Below, in pieces: positions 5,694 through 9,036 of a stretch of 9,036 nucleotides of DNA. Position 1 is the stretch's first letter. Every line of letters starts with the position of its first letter. The stretch comes from Rhizobacter sp. (GTDB taxonomy: Bacteria > Pseudomonadota > Gammaproteobacteria > Burkholderiales > Burkholderiaceae_C): assembly GCA_025359585.1 (NCBI GenBank), contig JANYFX010000629.1, positions 1 to 9,036 of the forward strand, read 5' to 3'. The notes under the pieces are model-generated. The model did no database searches. It had not been told where the DNA came from and was given only the letters and a program-made list of their open reading frames with translations. The translations under genes were made by a program, and so were the position numbers.

Positions 5694-7454
5694 ATGAAGA
5701 ACCTTTCCCGCCTGCGCGACACCTTCGGCCACATGGCCGTTCGGACGCAGCTGACCGCCGCGTTCTCGATCATCCTGCTGCTCACCGCGCTGGTGGGCGG
5801 CGTGGCCTTCAACGGCCTGTCACGCGTCAACGCGCAGGCCGATGCCCTGGCCACGAAGTGGCTGCAGGGCGTGGGCTTGCTGGCCGAGCTGCGTGTCGGC
5901 CTGGTCGATGCGCGCGAATACGAAATCAAGCACAGCCGCACCGCCGACTCCAGCTACCACTCCGAGTACGAAGAGAAGATCGGCGCCGCAGCGAAGGCCG
6001 CCACCGCCGCCGTCGGTGCGTACGAGCCGCTGGTGTCGGGCGATGCCGAACGCGAACTCTTCGCCAAGTTCGGCAAGGCCTGGGCGAGCTACCAGAAGGC
6101 CGAGCAGCGCGTGGTCGCGCTCGGCCGCGAAAAGAAGACACAAGACGCCACGGACATCAGCGACGGCATGGCCAGCATGGCCTTCGACGAAGCGCTCGGT
6201 GCGCTCAACGTGCTGACGAAGTACGGCTTCGAAGGTGGCAAGGCTTCGGCAGAACACGCCACCGCGATCTACGCGCAGGTGAAATACGTGATGCTCGGCC
6301 TGCTGGCCGTTGCACTGCTTCTCGGCTTCGGCCTGGCCTTTGCCATCACGCGCCAACTGCTCGGCCAGTTGGGCGGCGAACCGGGCACGGCCGCCGACGT
6401 GGCCAAAGCCGTGGCCGAAGGCGACCTGACGACGCAGATTCATCTCAAGGCGGGCGACACCGACAGCCTGATGGCACGCCTGCAGTCGATGCAAGCGGCG
6501 CTTGCAGAAGCGGTGACCAACGTGCGCCAGGGTTCTGAAAACGTGGCCACCGCGAGCGCCGAGATCGCCCAGGGCAACCAGGACCTGTCGAACCGCACCG
6601 AACAACAAGCCAGCGCGCTCGAAGAAACCGCCGCCACGATGGACGAGCTCGGCTCGACCGTGCGCAACAACGCCGACAACGCCAAGCAGGCCAACCAGCT
6701 CGCGCTTGGCGCGTCGGCAGTGGCGCTCAAGGGCGGTGCGGTGGTCGGCCAGGTGGTCGAGACCATGAAGGGCATCAACGACAGCAGCCGCAAGATCGCC
6801 GACATCATCTCGGTGATCGACGGCATCGCGTTCCAGACCAACATCCTCGCGCTCAACGCGGCCGTGGAAGCGGCCCGGGCCGGCGAGCAGGGCCGCGGCT
6901 TCGCGGTGGTGGCCGGTGAAGTGCGCAGCCTGGCGCAGCGCAGCGCCGACGCCGCCAAGGAGATCAAGCTGCTGATCAACGCCAGCGTGGAGCGCGTGGA
7001 ACACGGCACCGCGCTGGTCGATCAGGCCGGCAAGACCATGGGCGAGATCGTCGGCGCGATCAAGCGCGTGACCGACATCGTCGGCGAGATCAGCTCGGCC
7101 AGCGCCGAGCAGAGTTCCGGCGTGGCACAGGTCGGTGAGGCGGTGTCGCAGATGGACCAGGCCACGCAGCAGAACGCCGCGCTGGTCGAAGAAAGCGCGG
7201 CCGCGGCCGAGAGCATGAAGCAGCAGGCGCAGCAACTGGTTCAGGCGGTGGCGGTGTTCAAGCTGCGCTCGGGCGAAGGCTCGTTCGTGGCGGCCGTGCA
7301 GGCGCCCGCCCCGGCGCGCGAAGCGCCGAGAACGGTCGAACGCCGCAGCCCGAACCGTGCCACCAACGTGGCACGCCTGCCGGCAGCCAAGCCGGAAAAA
7401 GCCGCGCCGGCCACGGCGCAGGCCACCGGCACCGACGAATGGGAAACGTTCTGA
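5694..7454 (+). CDS. Methyl-accepting chemotaxis protein with EWETF tether
   Basis: Complete 586-residue inner-membrane chemoreceptor of the Tar/Tsr-like class, which controls the CheA kinase and hence flagellar rotation. Order of parts: short cytoplasmic start; TM1 about 21-42; periplasmic, mainly helical domain about 43-197, with length and pattern of a four-helix-bundle (4HB) sensor; TM2 about 198-218; HAMP about 219-272; methylation and signalling helices about 280-520. The highly conserved hairpin tip is present at 376-411 (DGIAFQTNILALNAAVEAAR, then GEQGRGFAVVAGEVR). Glu/Gln-rich heptads suitable for methylation are visible at TEQQASALEETAA (302-314). A Pro/Ala-rich flexible linker (about 535-580) ends in the pentapeptide EWETF at the very C-terminus, matching the CheR/CheB docking motif xWxTF of Tar and Tsr, so it is likely a self-sufficient, high-abundance-type receptor. 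It sits 84 bases after the Cache protein gene, probably sharing its sigma-28-like promoter. The ligand cannot be read from the sequence. Confidence 0.95.
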   Translation: MKNLSRLRDTFGHMAVRTQLTAAFSIILLLTALVGGVAFNGLSRVNAQADALATKWLQGVGLLAELRVGLVDAREYEIKHSRTADSSYHSEYEEKIGAAAKAATAAVGAYEPLVSGDAERELFAKFGKAWASYQKAEQRVVALGREKKTQDATDISDGMASMAFDEALGALNVLTKYGFEGGKASAEHATAIYAQVKYVMLGLLAVALLLGFGLAFAITRQLLGQLGGEPGTAADVAKAVAEGDLTTQIHLKAGDTDSLMARLQSMQAALAEAVTNVRQGSENVATASAEIAQGNQDLSNRTEQQASALEETAATMDELGSTVRNNADNAKQANQLALGASAVALKGGAVVGQVVETMKGINDSSRKIADIISVIDGIAFQTNILALNAAVEAARAGEQGRGFAVVAGEVRSLAQRSADAAKEIKLLINASVERVEHGTALVDQAGKTMGEIVGAIKRVTDIVGEISSASAEQSSGVAQVGEAVSQMDQATQQNAALVEESAAAAESMKQQAQQLVQAVAVFKLRSGEGSFVAAVQAPAPAREAPRTVERRSPNRATNVARLPAAKPEKAAPATAQATGTDEWETF

Positions 7455-7483
7455 GCGGCACCCGCCGGCTGCTCCTGCGGCCG

Positions 7484-7503
7484 CGCGTCTGAAGCTCGAC
7501 GCG
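7484..7503 (+). terminator. Weak candidate hairpin after the MCP gene
   Basis: CGCGTC (7484-7489) and GACGCG (7498-7503) form a perfect 6-bp stem with an 8-base loop, 30 bases after the MCP stop. There is no run of T afterwards, so if it ends transcription it would not be a canonical intrinsic terminator. In DNA this GC-rich such hairpins arise by chance. Confidence 0.25.
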
Positions 7504-7563
7504 GCGGCGCCGAAGCAACGACCGCGCGCGGGGCCGGCAAAATCCACGGCATGATGCCGGCAC

Positions 7564-7578
7564 GGGCGCGCCGCGCCC
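7564..7578 (+). other. GC-rich palindrome in the MCP-permease spacer
   Basis: GGGCG (7564-7568) and CGCCC (7574-7578) flank a 5-base loop inside an almost continuous G/C palindrome. It lies in the 185-base stretch between the MCP stop and the first permease ATG. A second pair of GCCGGC hexamers (7533-7538 and 7556-7561) lies just upstream. No recognisable sigma-70 or sigma-54 promoter was seen in this spacer, although the permease operon may need one here. Function unknown. Confidence 0.25.
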
Positions 7579-7639
7579 GACAGCCACGCCGACAGGCCCC
7601 GCCATCAGCATCTTCCTCATCAAGCGCTTCGCGACCTTC

Positions 7640-8554
7640 ATGGCGACCTTGCTGGTCGCCTCGATGGTGATTTTCATCGTGCTCGACGTGCTGCCCGGCA
7701 GTGCCGCCGACGTGATGCTCGGCGAATCGGCGACGCCCGAAGCAAAACAGGCGCTGAGCACCAAGCTCGGCCTCGACCGCCCGCCATTGCAGCGCTACGC
7801 GGCCTGGATGCAAGGCCTGGCCAGCGGCGAGTTGGGCGAAAGCCTTTCGTACTCGGTGCCCGTGGCTCAGCTCATCGGCGAGCGCCTGCAGGTGACCGCA
7901 CCGCTCGCGCTGATGGCGATGCTGCTGACGGCAGGGCTGGCGCTCGTGCTCGGCATCTACGCCGCATCGAACCACAACAAACTCGGTGACGTGGGCGTGA
8001 TGGGTTTGAGCCAGCTCGGCATCGCCATCCCCAACTTCTGGTTCGCGATCATCCTGATCTTCGTCTTCGCGGTGAAGCTGCAGTGGTTCTCGGCCGGTGG
8101 TTTTCCAGGCTGGGAAGACGGATATTTCGACGCGTTCAAGGCGCTGATCCTGCCGGCCGTGGCGCTCGCCGTGGTGCAGGCCGCGATCCTGGCGCGCATC
8201 ACGCGCTCGGCCGTGCTCGACGTGCTGCGCGAAGACTTCGTGCGCACCGCGCGCGCCAAGGGCCTGAGCCGGCGCGCGGTGTTGTGGCGCCACGTGCTGC
8301 GCAACGCCTTCGTGCCGGTGCTGACCGTGATGGGCCTGCAGTTCGCGAATTTGCTGACCGGCACCATCGTGGTCGAGAACGTGTTCTCGCTGCCGGGCCT
8401 CGGGCGCCTGATCTTCCAGGCCATCGCCAACCGCGACGTGATCGTGGTGCGCAACGTGGTGATGCTGCTGGCCGCCTCGGTGATCGTGATCAACTTCATC
8501 GTCGACGTGCTGTACGCGGTGATCGACCCGCGCTTGAAGGTCCAGAGCGCATGA
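7640..8554 (+). CDS. ABC transporter permease, DppB/OppB family
   Basis: Inner-membrane subunit of a peptide/nickel-type ABC importer; it pairs with a DppC-like permease and separately encoded ATPases and binding protein. From the ATG at 7640 it is 304 residues. An N-terminal membrane segment runs into VLPGSAADVMLG (17-28), the usual DppB start pattern, followed by LGLDRPPLQRY (43-53). Further membrane helices lie near 87-109, 116-147, 168-185, 226-245 and 271-293. The EAA loop that contacts the ATPase is at about 198-224 (EDFVRTARAKGLSRRAVLWR, then HVLRNAF), and the family ending VDVLYAVIDPRLK (288-300) is present. The start is doubtful: twelve upstream in-frame residues (ISIFLIKRFATF, 7604-7639) look like the usual N-terminus, but no ATG, GTG, TTG or CTG precedes them before the stop at 7490. 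The gene overlaps the next permease by ATGA. Substrate unknown; peptides are only the family default. Confidence 0.9.
   Translation: MATLLVASMVIFIVLDVLPGSAADVMLGESATPEAKQALSTKLGLDRPPLQRYAAWMQGLASGELGESLSYSVPVAQLIGERLQVTAPLALMAMLLTAGLALVLGIYAASNHNKLGDVGVMGLSQLGIAIPNFWFAIILIFVFAVKLQWFSAGGFPGWEDGYFDAFKALILPAVALAVVQAAILARITRSAVLDVLREDFVRTARAKGLSRRAVLWRHVLRNAFVPVLTVMGLQFANLLTGTIVVENVFSLPGLGRLIFQAIANRDVIVVRNVVMLLAASVIVINFIVDVLYAVIDPRLKVQSA
8536..8540 (+). promoter_or_regulatory. Ribosome binding site of the second permease
   Basis: GAAGG lies inside the end of the first permease gene, 10 bases before the ATG at 8551. With the ATGA start/stop overlap it supports coupled translation of the two permeases. 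Confidence 0.5.
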
Positions 8555-9036
8555 GCTTTCTGCAACGTGCGCTGCGCCACAAGAGCTTTGCCATCGGCGG
8601 CGTCTTGGTGCTGCTGCTGATCGCAACCGCCATCGGCTCGTTCATCTGGACGCCCTACCCCGCTGCCGAGCTCGACATTCCGAACAAGCTGCAGTTGCCC
8701 TCGGCCGCGCACTGGCTCGGCACCGACAGCCTGGGCCGCGACATCGTCTCGCTGCTGATCGTCGGCGCGCGCAACTCGATCGCGGTCGGCGTGATCGCGG
8801 TCGGCATCGGCATCGCCTTCGGCGTGGCGCTCGGCCTGCTCGCGGCCGCGCGGCGCGGCTGGGTCGAAGAGGCGGTGATGCGCTTTTCGGACTTCACGTT
8901 CGCATTCCCGGCATTGCTCTCGGCCATCATGCTCACCGCCATCTACGGGCCGGGCCTGGTGACCTCGATCGTGGCCATCGGCATCTTCAACATCCCGGTC
9001 TTCGCACGCATCACCCGGGCCGCCGCCAACGGCGTG
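8551..9036 (+). CDS. ABC transporter permease, DppC/OppC family (3' truncated)
   Basis: Partner permease of the preceding DppB-like protein, cut by the window end. The first 162 residues are visible; the family is usually about 280-300. It starts with a short basic cytoplasmic segment (SFLQRALRHKS) and a first membrane helix at about 13-33. The signature HWLGTDSLGRDIVSLLIVGA (54-73) is a strong DppC/OppC hallmark. More membrane segments lie near 75-99 and 116-145, with RFSDFTFAFPALLSAIML (111-128) typical of the family. The sequence ends in VFARITRAAANGV, the start of the EAA loop region. The ATG at 8551 overlaps the upstream TGA (8552-8554), showing an operon. ATPase and substrate-binding protein genes are not in the window; they may follow downstream. 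Confidence 0.92.
   Translation, partial: MSFLQRALRHKSFAIGGVLVLLLIATAIGSFIWTPYPAAELDIPNKLQLPSAAHWLGTDSLGRDIVSLLIVGARNSIAVGVIAVGIGIAFGVALGLLAAARRGWVEEAVMRFSDFTFAFPALLSAIMLTAIYGPGLVTSIVAIGIFNIPVFARITRAAANGV

Noticed and set aside
5820..7547. A 575-residue open frame on the minus strand across the MCP gene.
   Set aside because: Same pattern: composition is Arg/His/Gly-rich, no motif, and the + strand codes for an intact chemoreceptor.
7569..7595. GCCGACAG (7588-7595) as a second sigma-28 -10 element before the permease operon.
   Set aside because: The -10 matches only 6 of 8 and the position 11 bases upstream (CGCCGCGC) has no resemblance to a -35 element.
7241..8626. A 461-residue minus-strand open frame covering the end of the MCP, the spacer and the first permease.
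   Set aside because: His/Gln/Arg-rich with no domain; it spans two clearly coding + strand genes, so it is a shadow frame.

Overview
The window looks like the chromosome of a high-GC, motile member of the Burkholderiales (Betaproteobacteria), possibly of the Rubrivivax/Methylibium/Rhizobacter or Comamonadaceae type. That placement is inferred from strong G/C bias at third codon positions, the glcDEF arrangement, and a standalone Cache-domain protein paired with a Tar/Tsr-like chemoreceptor. All supported genes lie on the + strand and are tightly spaced. Both ends of the window cut through a gene.

Region 1 (1-5004) handles uptake and oxidation of short 2-hydroxy acids. It opens with the C-terminal two thirds of an LctP-family lactate/glycolate permease. 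The three subunits of the membrane-associated glycolate oxidase follow: GlcD (FAD, 1106-2620), GlcE (FAD-binding, 2634-3752) and GlcF (two 4Fe-4S ferredoxin motifs plus two CCG domains, 3766-5004). Gaps are only 59, 13 and 13 bases, so this is almost certainly one operon: the permease imports glycolate/lactate and GlcDEF oxidises it, passing electrons to the respiratory chain.

Region 2 (5005-7454) is a chemotaxis module. A 113-base gap carries a very good match to a flagellar sigma-28 (FliA) promoter (5022-5048). It is followed by a small secreted Cache-domain protein (5118-5609) and a complete 586-residue methyl-accepting chemotaxis protein (5694-7454). The receptor has a four-helix-bundle-like periplasmic domain and a C-terminal EWETF docking pentapeptide. 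The layout suggests a split chemoreceptor: a soluble periplasmic Cache sensor and a membrane receptor expressed together as a late flagellar-class unit, possibly sensing the acids that Region 1 consumes. This is the most interesting hypothesis in the window.

Region 3 (7455-9036) holds a 185-base spacer with GC-rich hairpins and then two ABC transporter permeases of the dipeptide/oligopeptide (DppB/DppC) family. They overlap by an ATGA, and the second is cut by the window end. The first permease has no canonical start codon for its conserved N-terminal segment, so its start is uncertain. Long antisense and out-of-frame open frames occur throughout but behave as high-GC shadows. No RNA gene, insertion sequence, CRISPR array or prophage was seen.
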